Below, piece by piece: positions 17,673 to 26,060 of a DNA stretch of 63,835 nt. Position 1 is the stretch's first letter. Each line of letters begins with the position of its first letter. The stretch is from a virus. The translations under genes and the position numbers were made by a program. The notes beneath the pieces were generated by a model. The model ran no database searches, was not told where the DNA came from, and worked only from the letters and a program-made list of their open reading frames with translations. The stretch lies in the IMG/VR virus record IMGVR_UViG_3300042922_000736, positions 1-63,835 of that record, one strand, 5' to 3'.

Positions 17673-17698
17673 CGCTAACTCCTCATGTTTTCAGTGGG

Positions 17699-18334
17699 TC
17701 AGCGCCCCCGCACGCCCTTGGACGGCTGCGGACGCGGCACTTGCGCCGGCGGGGCGACGGACTTCTCGCGGCCCCAGAAAATCTCTTCGCGGCCACGCAT
17801 CGCGGCGTGCTCGAAGAACAGGTCGCCCGGCGCGCGACGGGCCTGATCGACGACGGTGCGCCGGCGGCTATTGGTGCGGGTGTAGTCCAGCGCCCTGCTT
17901 TCGCAGTTCGCCACCAGCGTGTAGCCAGTCTCCGGATCGTCGATGTGGTCGATCGTGTCGATGTAACCGCGCTTGAGCGCCTGGACGTGGAGCAAGGCGC
18001 CGGTGTCGGGGTGGAAGAACGCGTCGTAGACCGTCACCGGCCTGTCGCGATAATCCTCGGCCTCGATGGTCTGCAGCACTTCTGGCGTCAGACCGTCATC
18101 GGGCGAAGCGGCAAGCGTAACGGTGAATGCCTGCGCCGAGCGGTCAAGCGCGCCGGGTAGATCCGATACCGTAATCAGCCCGCCGGGCTGGTACGTCACT
18201 CCCTCATGGTCCAGCGGCTGCAGCGAGCGGATGAACCCATAAGTGCCCGTGCCGAGCACAAACAGGATCATGCCACGCACGTTCTCCCGGCCCTCGTCTA
18301 GGAGGTCCAGGACGTCAGAAGGTAGGTTGATCAT
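17699..18334 (-). CDS. DUF2163 / GTA-type distal tail hub protein
   Basis: 211 residues. The pattern (S-L-Q-P-L-D-H-E-G-V-T-Y-Q-P ... V-T-V-Y-D-A-F-F ... F-F-E-H-A-A) resembles DUF2163-type proteins, found next to tape-measure and NlpC/P60 genes in gene transfer agents and alphaproteobacterial siphoviruses. Likely part of the baseplate hub. Confidence 0.65.
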   Translation of the reverse strand: MINLPSDVLDLLDEGRENVRGMILFVLGTGTYGFIRSLQPLDHEGVTYQPGGLITVSDLPGALDRSAQAFTVTLAASPDDGLTPEVLQTIEAEDYRDRPVTVYDAFFHPDTGALLHVQALKRGYIDTIDHIDDPETGYTLVANCESRALDYTRTNSRRRTVVDQARRAPGDLFFEHAAMRGREEIFWGREKSVAPPAQVPRPQPSKGVRGR

Positions 18335-18391
18335 GGGTGTCCTGCGCAGGCGCGCTACGGCGCCGCGGCTGGCCGCCGGGCAGTGCAGCCG

Positions 18392-19042
18392 TTAAAGCTT
18401 CTGCCACGCCTCAAACGAGATCGCGGCGAACGTCGGGATGTCGCCCTCGGTCTCGGTCCACGACTGCCAGTCGATGACGAGCTCGCACGTCGGCCGCCAA
18501 ATGCGGGCCGTGGCGGAGGTGGTGAAAATCCCGGTGTGCAGGAACGGCGCGACCGTCACGGTGGCGGCGCCACCCGATGCTGTCACGTCCTCCAGCACCT
18601 CGTAGTAGCCTCGGCGCAGCGGGGAGCCCTGCTCGAGCCCGATGCGGTCGCCCGCTTTGAACTGGTACGCCGTCGGCAGGCCGGACAGCCCAAGCGCGCC
18701 GCCACTGCCGACCGACGTCACCGTGGCCGTGCCGCTCCAGCCCGAAGATACGTCGCCGGGCGCCGTTGCCGTCGGATAGGCCAGCGGCGCCGGGCGACGC
18801 GAGTCAGACGCTACGAACGTCCGCAGGCCGCCGCGAAGGCTATTCTTCCAGGAGATCCACTCAGCGGCGTCGCTCTGGTGCATCATCGCCGTGGACAGGG
18901 ACAGCCGCCACACCGGGTCGTTGACCTGCGAGCGATTGATGACGAGGCCCTTGCCACTCGGCGAGGGCACGACGTTCTCGACCAGCGTGAGCGTGGCCAG
19001 CCGCACGCAGCCGGGCAGCGTGCGGGGGTAGGTTATTGCCAT
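18392..19042 (-). CDS. distal tail / minor tail protein
   Basis: 216 residues, 3 bp downstream of the tape measure gene. A beta-rich sandwich with a conserved A-E-W-I-S-W-K-N-S-L-R-G-G pattern (near residues 60-72), as in DUF2460/minor tail proteins that follow the tape measure. Family placement rests mainly on position and pattern. Confidence 0.55.
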   Translation of the reverse strand: MAITYPRTLPGCVRLATLTLVENVVPSPSGKGLVINRSQVNDPVWRLSLSTAMMHQSDAAEWISWKNSLRGGLRTFVASDSRRPAPLAYPTATAPGDVSSGWSGTATVTSVGSGGALGLSGLPTAYQFKAGDRIGLEQGSPLRRGYYEVLEDVTASGGAATVTVAPFLHTGIFTTSATARIWRPTCELVIDWQSWTETEGDIPTFAAISFEAWQKL

Positions 19043-19045
19043 GCC

Positions 19046-20908
19046 CTATATCCCCTGCACGTTCCGTCTTTTGGCGTTTGCGACGCTGGTCACGACCATG
19101 CGCGGAATCTCGCCGCGCAACTGCGCCAGCTGCTGTTGCACACGCGCGAGGCCGGCTTCGTCGGCGCCACGCGCGTCGATGCTGATTGGCATGGACACGG
19201 TGACGCTGCCCTTGCCGCTGCCCGCCATGGCGTGGTTCGGCACGATGCGGCCCGCCACGTCCGGCACGAACATTTCCGGGCCGCGCTCGCCGACGCGATA
19301 GATCTGGCCTGCATTGACCGGGCCGCCGACGGCCTTGGAGCCGCCGAAGGAGCCCAGGAGCGAACCCAACAGCCCACCAGGACCGCTGCCGACGGGATTG
19401 AACAGGCTATCCAGCGCCATGCCGAGCAGCTTGTCGCCGACCTTGGCCAGCGCATTGGACAGCGCCTCTGCCGCCGACACGCCGTTCTGCATGTCGGTGA
19501 TGAAGCCGCCGAGCACGTCCTTGCCCAAGTCGTTCAAGTCGGCGAGTTGGCCGACGAGGTATTCCTGCTGCTCGCGCAGCCGCTCTGCCTCAACCGTGGC
19601 TTCGGCATAGGCCGTCGCCAGCGCATCGATGTTCTGCCGGACTTCCGGCGTGATCTCGATCTTGGCGCGCTCAGCGGCGTTGAGCAGGTCCGCCTCAGCG
19701 CGGGCCTTCTCCATCGCGAAGCCGTAGTCATTCACCAGCGGATTGAGCGTGGCCTGGACCGACGTCTCGTACTGGAGCGCTTGCGTGCGCTCCTGAATCA
19801 TCCGCGTCATGCGCTCGTAGGCGTCGAGCTTATCCTTGCCCGGCGCCGGCTGGAACGCCGGCTTGCCGGGATTGACCGTCACCTTGGTGGGGGCGCCGCC
19901 CGACATGCCGAAGGCTTTGTCCCACTCCGCAGACTGAGCGTCGCTAAGCGATGCGCCTTGGCCGAGGCGGAGCTTAAGGTCTGCAACGCCGCGCTGGTCC
20001 ACGGCGAAGGCGTCGCCGAACCGGCCATTCGCGATCAGGTTGTAGTAGACGCTCAGTTCCTTGACGATATCGCGAAGCTGCGTCGCTGCCCCGACCATGG
20101 CGCTGATCGCGCCGGTGTCGGCCATCGTCTTGTAGAGCTCGGTGATAGAGTTATTCAGGCGGTTGATTTCCGCCGTCAGTGTGCTTTTGCGATCGGTGCC
20201 GTAAAGCTCGACCAGCTTATCAGTCAGGCGAGGAATGAGCTCCGTCGCGGGGACGACGCCCTTCTCAAGCAGCTTGCCGAGTTCTTGCTCGGTGACGCCA
20301 AGGGCCTGAGCCGCAAGCCTGAACGCCCCAGGAAGGCGCTCGCCTAGCTGCCCGCGGAGCTCTTCCGAGCTTACCGTGCCCTTCGATATCATCTGCTGGA
20401 TAGCCAGCAGCGCGCCTTGCGTGTCCTCTGAGCTTTTGCCCAGAGACGCCATCGCGGACGACACCGCTTCAAATACGCGGCGGGTCTCCTCGCCCTCCAG
20501 CGCCGTGCCCTTGGTAGCAGCCAGCAGCGACACGTAAGCCTGCCCGGCCGACACAACCTCCAAGCCCAGCCGTTCGCTGGTCTCGGTCAGAAACTTCATC
20601 TCGCGTGCGGCAGCGTCGGAGTCGCCAGTGATAGCCTTCAGGCTACTGCCGAGGCTGTCGACGCTTTGCACCGTCTTTAGGAAATCCTGCGCCGCGAAGC
20701 CAACGCCGAGACCGGCCAACAGCCCCCGCCCCATGCCGGACACAGACGCCGCGAAGGCATCCATGCTGCGCTTGGCGCCAGCGAACCTGCGCTCGATATT
20801 GCGCGTGCTGCGGTTTACGTCGCTGTCGAGCCTGTCTAGGGCGCGCTTTATTTGCCGGGTGTCGGCGCTTATGGTAAGTACCAGCGCCTCAAGATCATTG
20901 TTCGCCAT
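19046..20908 (-). CDS. tail tape measure protein
   Basis: 620 residues, short for the family, predicting a tail of about 90 nm if the usual 1.5 angstrom per residue holds. Residues 60-235 carry the tape-measure N-terminal domain (S-V-D-S-L-G-S-S-L-K-A-I-T ... S-S-E-E-L-R-G-Q-L-G-E-R-L-P-G-A). Coiled-coil regions follow, and a glycine-rich part (V-G-G-P-V-N-A-G-Q-I-Y-R-V-G-E-R-G-P-E-M-F) is near the C-terminus. It is followed by hub genes and preceded by tail chaperones. Confidence 0.9.
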   Translation of the reverse strand: MANNDLEALVLTISADTRQIKRALDRLDSDVNRSTRNIERRFAGAKRSMDAFAASVSGMGRGLLAGLGVGFAAQDFLKTVQSVDSLGSSLKAITGDSDAAAREMKFLTETSERLGLEVVSAGQAYVSLLAATKGTALEGEETRRVFEAVSSAMASLGKSSEDTQGALLAIQQMISKGTVSSEELRGQLGERLPGAFRLAAQALGVTEQELGKLLEKGVVPATELIPRLTDKLVELYGTDRKSTLTAEINRLNNSITELYKTMADTGAISAMVGAATQLRDIVKELSVYYNLIANGRFGDAFAVDQRGVADLKLRLGQGASLSDAQSAEWDKAFGMSGGAPTKVTVNPGKPAFQPAPGKDKLDAYERMTRMIQERTQALQYETSVQATLNPLVNDYGFAMEKARAEADLLNAAERAKIEITPEVRQNIDALATAYAEATVEAERLREQQEYLVGQLADLNDLGKDVLGGFITDMQNGVSAAEALSNALAKVGDKLLGMALDSLFNPVGSGPGGLLGSLLGSFGGSKAVGGPVNAGQIYRVGERGPEMFVPDVAGRIVPNHAMAGSGKGSVTVSMPISIDARGADEAGLARVQQQLAQLRGEIPRMVVTSVANAKRRNVQGI

Positions 20909-20924
20909 TCAACCCGCCACGCGC

Positions 20925-21131
20925 ATGGGCTTCGAAGATTTAACCGCCGGGCAAGTCGCAATGCTGGTGCTGTACTTCGCGCCGGCATGTGTTGCCGCGC
21001 TGCGGAAGCACCATCAGCAGAACGCCATTTTCGTGCTGAACTTCTTGCTGGGCTGGACGGTGCTCGGGTGGATCGGCGCAATGGTGTGGGCCGCGACGGC
21101 AACTCAAGGTCGCCGCCGCTTCGTGCCGTAA
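20925..21131 (+). CDS. superinfection-immunity-like membrane protein
   Basis: 68 residues from ATG 20925. Two hydrophobic helices flank a charged turn, with the family motif F-V-L-N-F-L-L-G-W-T-V-L-G-W-I-G-A-M-V-W-A, as in T4 Imm-like superinfection immunity proteins. Those sit in the inner membrane and block DNA entry of related phages. It is on the plus strand inside the minus-strand tail operon, filling the gap between tape measure (start 20908) and chaperone extension (stop 21132). This suggests independent expression in the lysogen. No clear promoter was found and the ribosome site is weak. Confidence 0.75.
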   Translation: MGFEDLTAGQVAMLVLYFAPACVAALRKHHQQNAIFVLNFLLGWTVLGWIGAMVWAATATQGRRRFVP

Positions 21132-21317
21132 TTACCCATACCGCCGCTTCAGTTCCTCAACCCGCTCCCGCGTCGGCGCCTCGCCCTTCTTCTTGACGCC
21201 ATTGGCTTCGCACCAACCGTCATAGGCTTCGAAGAGCTCGGTGAGCGTGGCGCGCCAGAACTGGTCCGGCGACCAGCCTAGGTTCCCGAAGGCGAATTGC
21301 TGCCAGAGCCGCCAGGG
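21132..21317 (-). CDS. tail assembly chaperone, frameshifted C-terminal extension
   Basis: A second reading frame overlaps the end of the chaperone gene and encodes P-W-R-L-W-Q-Q-F-A-F-G-N-L-G-W-S-P-D-Q-F-W and about 40 more residues. This is the pattern of the GTA-type second chaperone (P-W ... G-L-S-P-x-x-F-W). It has no start codon of its own. A -1 slip at the C4 run (plus positions 21315-21318; CCT to CCC) would fuse it to the upstream product. Confidence 0.7.
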   Translation of the reverse strand, partial: PWRLWQQFAFGNLGWSPDQFWRATLTELFEAYDGWCEANGVKKKGEAPTRERVEELKRRYG

Positions 21318-21655
21318 GACTCCTTCGTCGCGTCCTCGGCGGCCTCCGCGTTTCCCTCCGAGCGCTTCGCGCTATGCGCCAACGCTGTCAGAAACGCGTC
21401 ACGGCAGGCCGGAAGGTCAGACAGTGTCAGCGCCCTCATGGCCTTGCCGACGTCGCCCTTGATGGCCAGCCCCTCGACGCCGGCGATAACCGCGGCGATC
21501 TCGACATTGACCAGCTTGCCGTAGAGCTCGGAAAAGCTCGTGCACCGAAGCTTGCCGGAGACCTGCGCAAGGCCCTGCATCGTGGCGGCGATGACCAGAT
21601 CCACGCCGCCGATGCTGAGCGGGACTTCGCCCCGCTCGCTATTGTAGGTCACCAT
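21278..21655 (-). CDS. tail assembly chaperone, upstream frame
   Basis: 125 residues from ATG 21655. The N-terminus (Y-N-S-E-R-G-E-V-P-L-S-I-G-G-V-D-L-V-I) is that of the GTA-type tail chaperone family. The C-terminal 25 residues are low-complexity and enter the overlap with the frameshifted extension. Chaperones of this kind coat the tape measure during tail assembly. Just downstream of the tail tube gene. Confidence 0.8.
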   Translation of the reverse strand: MVTYNSERGEVPLSIGGVDLVIAATMQGLAQVSGKLRCTSFSELYGKLVNVEIAAVIAGVEGLAIKGDVGKAMRALTLSDLPACRDAFLTALAHSAKRSEGNAEAAEDATKESPGGSGSNSPSGT

Positions 21656-21657
21656 GT

Positions 21658-22080
21658 TCAAGCTTCAGCGGTGAACACCAGCGAGCCGGCGTCGGTCGGG
21701 ACCCAGGTCGCCGAGAACGCAAGCTGATCTTCCATGTCGCCGGAGAACTCAAAGTCCGCCACCATGAAAGGACCTTCCCACTGACCATAGCCGGGGACGA
21801 TGATCTGGTAGGTGGTCTCGCTCTGCAGGCGCGCGTCGTTAGCGACATCCTTGCCCACGTCGGCGTTGTCGAACAGGCCGTCGCCGCTGAACGACAGCGT
21901 CTGTCGGCCGGGCTTAGCCGTGGCGACGATCGGGTTGGACGGGTCGGCGCAATCCGGCACCGTGGTGTCGATCTGAGCGTTCGACATGGTCCAGGAGCGG
22001 GTGCGAAGACCGCACACGAAATCGTAGGTCGACCCGTTGTAACGCTTGATGACAAGCTCGCGGGCGTTCTGCTGACTCAT
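21658..22080 (-). CDS. major tail tube protein
   Basis: 140 residues: a compact beta sandwich with the tail-tube pattern (typical features W-T-M-S-N-A-Q-I-D-T-T, G-R-Q-T-L-S-F-S-G-D-G, M-V-A-D-F-E-F-S-G-D-M-E-D). It corresponds to the TP901-1/GTA-type major tail protein, lying between the DUF3168 gene and the chaperones as expected. Confidence 0.85.
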   Translation of the reverse strand: MSQQNARELVIKRYNGSTYDFVCGLRTRSWTMSNAQIDTTVPDCADPSNPIVATAKPGRQTLSFSGDGLFDNADVGKDVANDARLQSETTYQIIVPGYGQWEGPFMVADFEFSGDMEDQLAFSATWVPTDAGSLVFTAEA

Positions 22081-22095
22081 AGCAAAAGGCCCTCC

Positions 22096-22470
22096 TTACG
22101 GGCCGAAATGTGTGACGCGAAGGGAAACGACGCCGTGCAAGCTCGAGTTGTCGGCATCAGGGAAAAGGCGGGTGCTGGTTACCGCGGCCATGGCCGCCGA
22201 CCGTCCAGCCACGGTTAAATTCTGCAGATGCGTGGCATCGCGGATAGCCTGGATGATGTCCTTGGCCTCCCGCTGGCTGCCGTACTTGGTCCAGACGTGA
22301 ATCGTGATGGTCTCTTCGACGCCGTCACGGCACTGCACGTCGGCCGGGATGCTGTCCGCCTCGCCCATGTCGACGTAGGGCATCGCCGCTTCCTGCGGCG
22401 CGCTGGCGTAGACCGGCACGTCAAGCGTATCGGTCAGCAGCGCATAGACCGCCTGCTGTAGTTCCCACAT
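22096..22470 (-). CDS. DUF3168 tail completion protein
   Basis: 124 residues. The start L-Q-Q-A-V-Y-A-L-L-T-D-T, then V-Y-A-S-A-P-Q-E-A-A-M-P-Y-V-D-M-G and I-T-I-H-V-W-T-K-Y-G, is the DUF3168 signature. These close the head-distal end of the tail or the tail terminator ring. Confidence 0.85.
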   Translation of the reverse strand: MWELQQAVYALLTDTLDVPVYASAPQEAAMPYVDMGEADSIPADVQCRDGVEETITIHVWTKYGSQREAKDIIQAIRDATHLQNLTVAGRSAAMAAVTSTRLFPDADNSSLHGVVSLRVTHFGP

Positions 22471-22973
22471 TAGGCGCCTCCGCCTGCCGCCACCTTGCGG
22501 ACGGCCTTGTTTACGGCCCGCGCCACGCGCGAGCGGATGCGCTTCCGCATTGCCCGGTAAGTCGGGAAGATGTGCGGCCTAGGATTTGATCCTGGGTGCT
22601 TGACCTGCTTAGCAGTTACAAGCTTTCCACCTCTAAAGAATGACAGAAAGTCAAGCTTTCTAGGCCGGATAATGTGCGCCTTGGTGCCGAACTCTATAAA
22701 TCGCCAAATGTAGCTAGCATACACGCCCCACGCATGTGGGTCTTTGGTCTGAGTAATACCGACGGCGGCCAGCTTATTCCGACCAGATACCTTGATGGCC
22801 TCGATGGACGATTTATACTCGCCGCTCACCTCGGGTGCCGCTGCCCTGATGGCGTTGGCAAGCTCTTTGGCACTCTTCTCAATCGCTGCTGCGTATTCCT
22901 TCTCGGCCTCTGGCACCAACTTCTGCAGCTTCTTGGTCAGCGCTTCGCGGCCCAGGAACTTGCCTTTGGCCAT
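22470..22973 (-). CDS. HK97 gp10-like tail-component protein
   Basis: 167 residues. A helical N-terminal half (about 10-50), then Y-A-S-Y-I-W-R-F-I-E-F-G-T-K-A-H, the hallmark of the HK97-gp10 family, and a basic C-terminus. It acts in head-tail joining. It overlaps the DUF3168 start by one base. Confidence 0.85.
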   Translation of the reverse strand: MAKGKFLGREALTKKLQKLVPEAEKEYAAAIEKSAKELANAIRAAAPEVSGEYKSSIEAIKVSGRNKLAAVGITQTKDPHAWGVYASYIWRFIEFGTKAHIIRPRKLDFLSFFRGGKLVTAKQVKHPGSNPRPHIFPTYRAMRKRIRSRVARAVNKAVRKVAAGGGA

Positions 22974-22993
22974 CGCACACTCCTGCCTGGGGC

Positions 22994-23320
22994 CTACCCC
23001 GCCACCTCGACGCTGAATTCCAGCATGTCGTTGCGCTGGTCAGGATTGGCGTTGGACCGGATGTTGTAGGTCACCCCATCCACCACCACGCGGTGCTTTT
23101 GCGTGATCTGCCGCGCAGCAGTCGATGACCGTATGCGCAACACGCCGGCGAAGGCCGACTCCAGGCGCCCGGCCTGCACGCGCTCTCTGGCGCGCTCCGG
23201 CGTGAAGCTGGCCCACACCGTCAACGCCGGCGCCCAATCCCTGGTGTAGCCGCCGGCACCGTCCGAAACTTCGACCAGCGCCTCGAAACGCGCCCGCTTG
23301 TTCAGGGTGCCGGCGCGCAT
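22994..23320 (-). CDS. head-tail adaptor / stopper protein
   Basis: 108 residues with the SPP1 gp16-like pattern: A-G-T-L-N-K-R-A-R-F-E at the start, D-G-A-G-G-Y-T-R-D-W, W-A-S-F-T-P and H-R-V-V-V-D-G-V-T-Y-N-I near the end. Closes the connector below the portal. Confidence 0.8.
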   Translation of the reverse strand: MRAGTLNKRARFEALVEVSDGAGGYTRDWAPALTVWASFTPERARERVQAGRLESAFAGVLRIRSSTAARQITQKHRVVVDGVTYNIRSNANPDQRNDMLEFSVEVAG

Positions 23321-23321
23321 A

Positions 23322-23732
23322 TCAGATCGTCACGCCGGGAGCGACGATGTCGACCGCAAGCACGCTGGTCGACTTGGCGATGCCGAGCAGGCACACGTTC
23401 TCGCCGGAGCTCAAATCAGCAGCCGGCGCGATGCCACCCGCGGTGTCGCTCAGGTAATACGCCGCGCCAAGCGTCAGCGTCGCGCCGGCCGTCAGGTCGC
23501 CGCGCTTCTGAACCACGACGGGCTGGTTGGCCGCAGAGCCGGTCAGAGCAATGCCGTCGGCCGTCTTGGCCTCGGCGGTCGCGCTATTCGAGTCCGCCTT
23601 CATCCACTTCGCAGTGGTGGAACTGCGGTACACCGCCTGCCCGGCGGTAAGCGCCTCGCCGGCAAAGCCGGTCTCGAGCACGGCGTTGGAGCCGGGAACG
23701 ACGTTCGCGGCGGTAATGGTTAGATCGGCCAT
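23322..23732 (-). CDS. capsid decoration-like protein
   Basis: 136 residues, beta-rich with A/G/T bias (A-A-N-V-V-P-G ... G-E-A-L-T-A-G-Q-A-V-Y). It resembles small DUF2190-type or decoration proteins among head-completion genes. Assignment rests on composition and position. Confidence 0.5.
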   Translation of the reverse strand: MADLTITAANVVPGSNAVLETGFAGEALTAGQAVYRSSTTAKWMKADSNSATAEAKTADGIALTGSAANQPVVVQKRGDLTAGATLTLGAAYYLSDTAGGIAPAADLSSGENVCLLGIAKSTSVLAVDIVAPGVTI

Positions 23733-23735
23733 AGG

Positions 23736-24281
23736 TCACCCAAATCGGCGGAAATTGGAAAGGGGCGAGTCGAACGCCGACCACTTGTCGTCTGGGGCGT
23801 TCTCGCGCTGCTCGAAACTCTTGGCGACCCACAGCCGCATGGCGTTGCGTATGGCCGGGGGCAATTCGTCGAACCCCGCCACCGCGGTCACAACAATGCG
23901 TGAGCCTGGCTGGATCGATGGCCAAGCCTTGCCGTACCGAAGCACAATCGACGGCACCAAACCCTCGGCCCTGAGCTCGTACACGTCAGTCGCGAGCGCG
24001 GTCTCGATGCCGTCGGGGGCGATATACTCAATCGATGTAATAGACTGCACCGGCCCGTCGGGGAGAACCGCCATATCAGCGAAGGCGTCGCACCTCATCT
24101 CCAGCGTCTGCACCGGCAGGCGGAGCCCGCAGTATCGCTCAGTGTGATCGGTCACCTCTTCAATGAGGTCGCCAATCAAGGCGTCTTCGTCGTCGCCATC
24201 AATGCGGGACTGTCGCTTCACCTGCTCGATCGACAGCACTTCCGCCGTCGGCGGTTCAACGACAACGGACGGATACCACAT
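23736..24281 (-). CDS. head-tail connector protein (gp6-like)
   Basis: 181 residues. The pattern L-S-I-E-Q-V-K-R-Q-S-R-I-D-G-D-D-E-D-A-L-I-x-x-L-I-E-E-V-T-D-H-T-E, then Y-C-G-L-R-L, is that of HK97 gp6-like adaptor proteins that ring the bottom of the portal. C-terminal helix P-P-A-I-R-N-A-M-R-L-W-V-A is also typical. Confidence 0.8.
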   Translation of the reverse strand: MWYPSVVVEPPTAEVLSIEQVKRQSRIDGDDEDALIGDLIEEVTDHTERYCGLRLPVQTLEMRCDAFADMAVLPDGPVQSITSIEYIAPDGIETALATDVYELRAEGLVPSIVLRYGKAWPSIQPGSRIVVTAVAGFDELPPAIRNAMRLWVAKSFEQRENAPDDKWSAFDSPLSNFRRFG

Positions 24282-24289
24282 CGTGGCCT

Positions 24290-24490
24290 CTACCTCTTCG
24301 ACGGCTTCCTGCCGCGGCGGCGTTCAATCGGCGGCTCAATCGTGGCCGTCTCGATGACGTGCTCGCCGAGCGGGACGGCATAGCCGGCCTCAATGAAGCG
24401 GATTGCCTCGGCGTCGGGGAACTCGCGCTCATCGCCGGGATAGAGCGCGAATCCGGGACCAGCGATGCTGGTCGTAAGGCGGACGAGCAT
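24290..24490 (-). CDS. small hypothetical protein of the head module
   Basis: 66 residues: short beta part (Y-P-G-D-E-R-E-F) and basic tail R-R-R-G-R-K-P-S-K-R. Similar small proteins occur between capsid and connector genes in siphoviruses. Overlaps the upstream stop by one base. Confidence 0.5.
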   Translation of the reverse strand: MLVRLTTSIAGPGFALYPGDEREFPDAEAIRFIEAGYAVPLGEHVIETATIEPPIERRRGRKPSKR

Positions 24491-24717
24491 CAGGTCGCGA
24501 TGATCCCGACACCACGCAGCGCCGCCAGAATGGCGTTCACAGCGGTGCGGGCTTCCGCGTCAACCGTCGAGCCGCCGGTGACGTTAGCAACGGCGCCGGC
24601 CTGCGTGCCGGAATTCGGGACGACCTGGCCGCCGGTCTTGACCTGCAGCTTGCCGCCGCTCTCAACGGTAAGCTGATTGCCGCCGAGCTCGTTGTGGACC
24701 TTGGTATTGAAAGACAT
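24490..24717 (-). CDS. head-fibre-like small protein
   Basis: 75 residues. A beta-repeat part (L-T-V-E-S-G-G-K-L-Q-V-K-T-G-G-Q-V) and a C-terminal helix N-A-I-L-A-A-L-R-G-V-G-I-I-A resemble phage head-fibre proteins (phi29 gp8.5-like). It directly follows the major capsid gene. Confidence 0.5.
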   Translation of the reverse strand: MSFNTKVHNELGGNQLTVESGGKLQVKTGGQVVPNSGTQAGAVANVTGGSTVDAEARTAVNAILAALRGVGIIAT

Positions 24718-24738
24718 GGAACACCTCCAGAAATGAGA

Positions 24739-24760
24739 GGGGCGGCCCGAAAGCCGCCCC
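24739..24760 (-). terminator. GC hairpin downstream of the capsid gene
   Basis: An 8-bp perfect stem (GGGGCGGC / GCCGCCCC) with a 6-nt loop but no T-run after it. It may slow transcription or protect the capsid mRNA 3' end rather than terminate. Confidence 0.45.
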
Positions 24761-24766
24761 CTATGA

Positions 24767-26047
24767 TCACGCCTGGATCAGGTGCTTGACGGCGGCGGTG
24801 TCGCCGAGCTCGCCGTCGAAGTAGATCAGGCCGGCAATGCCGAGATCCGGCCAGAAGCGCTCGCGCATCACGCCGATGGTCGGAGCGCCGACCTTGCGGA
24901 CAAAGTACTTGCCGAAGTCGCCGAACAGCATGGTCTTGTTGCCGGTGGCGATGTTCGCCATGGCCTGGTTGATGCTGTAGCGGTAGCCCAGGATGTTGCC
25001 CGGCACGCCGTTCTGCACGTCGCCCATGGTCCAGATGTAGCGGCCGTCACCGTCCTTCAGCTTGCGCAGCGCGGCAAGCGTCAGGTCGTTGAACATAAAC
25101 CGCACCTTCGGGGACTGGCGGTAGGCCGGGTCGACCGAATGAACGAGGTCGATGATCTCGTCGTAGGTAACAGCAGTGGCCGACGCGGCGGTCTTGCCGA
25201 GGCTGGACGCAGTCACAACGCCGTTCGGATCGCCGGAGCCGTCGGCCGTGGTGAGCTCGGTGTTGGCGATGCGTCCGAGGCGCTCGCCCAGGAGCTCGCC
25301 GAGCAGCTGCTCGATGTTGAAGATCGAGTCGCGCGCGAGTTCCAGCGAGAAGCGGACGAACTCGGTGTCATAGCCGTAGGAGTCGAGCGACTTCTGGCCG
25401 AAGGTGACGTCCTTGCCGCCGTCGTCGGTCAGGGCAACGCCTTCGCCGGCCTTCTTCTCGGCGGTGACGGCGGTGTCGTCAACGGTCGGGATCTTGATCG
25501 GGTGGCCGCTCGAGGTGTTGATGACGGTGCAGATGTCCTCGTCATACATCGGGCCCCACGCCTTCATCGACTTGACGATGAAGTTCGCGAGCTCGGTCGG
25601 GACGGTGTAGCCGCCGGCGGTCGCAGAGGTGGTCTGCGCGCGGAACTGGCCGTTCTGCAGCTTCACCGCGCCATCGCGCAGAACCTTGCGCTCTTCAGCG
25701 GAAAGCTCGCCAAGGTCGGCGCCGCGGGCGAGGTAGGTGTAGAACACGGTGCGGTAATCGAGAGCGTCGCCATCGTCCTGGCCGCGGGTGTCGACGTCTT
25801 CACCCTTCGGGCGCTGCTTCTTGCGCTCTTCCTCGGCGCGGGCCGCAAAGCGAGCCTCGGCGTCGGCGACCTTCTGCTCGCGCTCGATGGTCTTCTCGAT
25901 CTTGTCGAACTCCGCCATGATCGCGTCGTGGCGGGCTTCAAGCTCGGCCGAGCGGGCCTCGTCGGTGTTCTTCTTGATCTCTTCGATCGCTTCGCGGGCC
26001 TGGGCAACCAGCTTGCCGCGCTTCTCGTTCAGTTCGATGAAGGTCAT
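24767..26047 (-). CDS. major capsid protein, HK97 fold
   Basis: 426 residues from ATG 26047 (ATTGGAGATGAGG just upstream). Residues 1-100 are a charged coiled coil, the scaffold-like delta domain normally removed by the prohead protease. The mature part starts near the Q-F-R-A-Q-T-T-S-A-T-A-G-G segment and has HK97 features (E-L-A-N-F-I-V, S-L-E-L-A-R-D-S, D-P-N-G-V-V, and late L-F-G-D-F-G-K-Y). It builds the icosahedral shell. A strong terminator lies directly before the gene. Confidence 0.92.
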   Translation of the reverse strand: MTFIELNEKRGKLVAQAREAIEEIKKNTDEARSAELEARHDAIMAEFDKIEKTIEREQKVADAEARFAARAEEERKKQRPKGEDVDTRGQDDGDALDYRTVFYTYLARGADLGELSAEERKVLRDGAVKLQNGQFRAQTTSATAGGYTVPTELANFIVKSMKAWGPMYDEDICTVINTSSGHPIKIPTVDDTAVTAEKKAGEGVALTDDGGKDVTFGQKSLDSYGYDTEFVRFSLELARDSIFNIEQLLGELLGERLGRIANTELTTADGSGDPNGVVTASSLGKTAASATAVTYDEIIDLVHSVDPAYRQSPKVRFMFNDLTLAALRKLKDGDGRYIWTMGDVQNGVPGNILGYRYSINQAMANIATGNKTMLFGDFGKYFVRKVGAPTIGVMRERFWPDLGIAGLIYFDGELGDTAAVKHLIQA

Positions 26048-26060
26048 CCTCATCTCCAAT

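Noticed and set aside
18383-20347. Long plus-strand frame of 654 codons opposite the tape measure gene
   Set aside because: R/V/A/H-rich shadow product with no known fold, caused by the GC-rich codon pattern of the real minus-strand genes.
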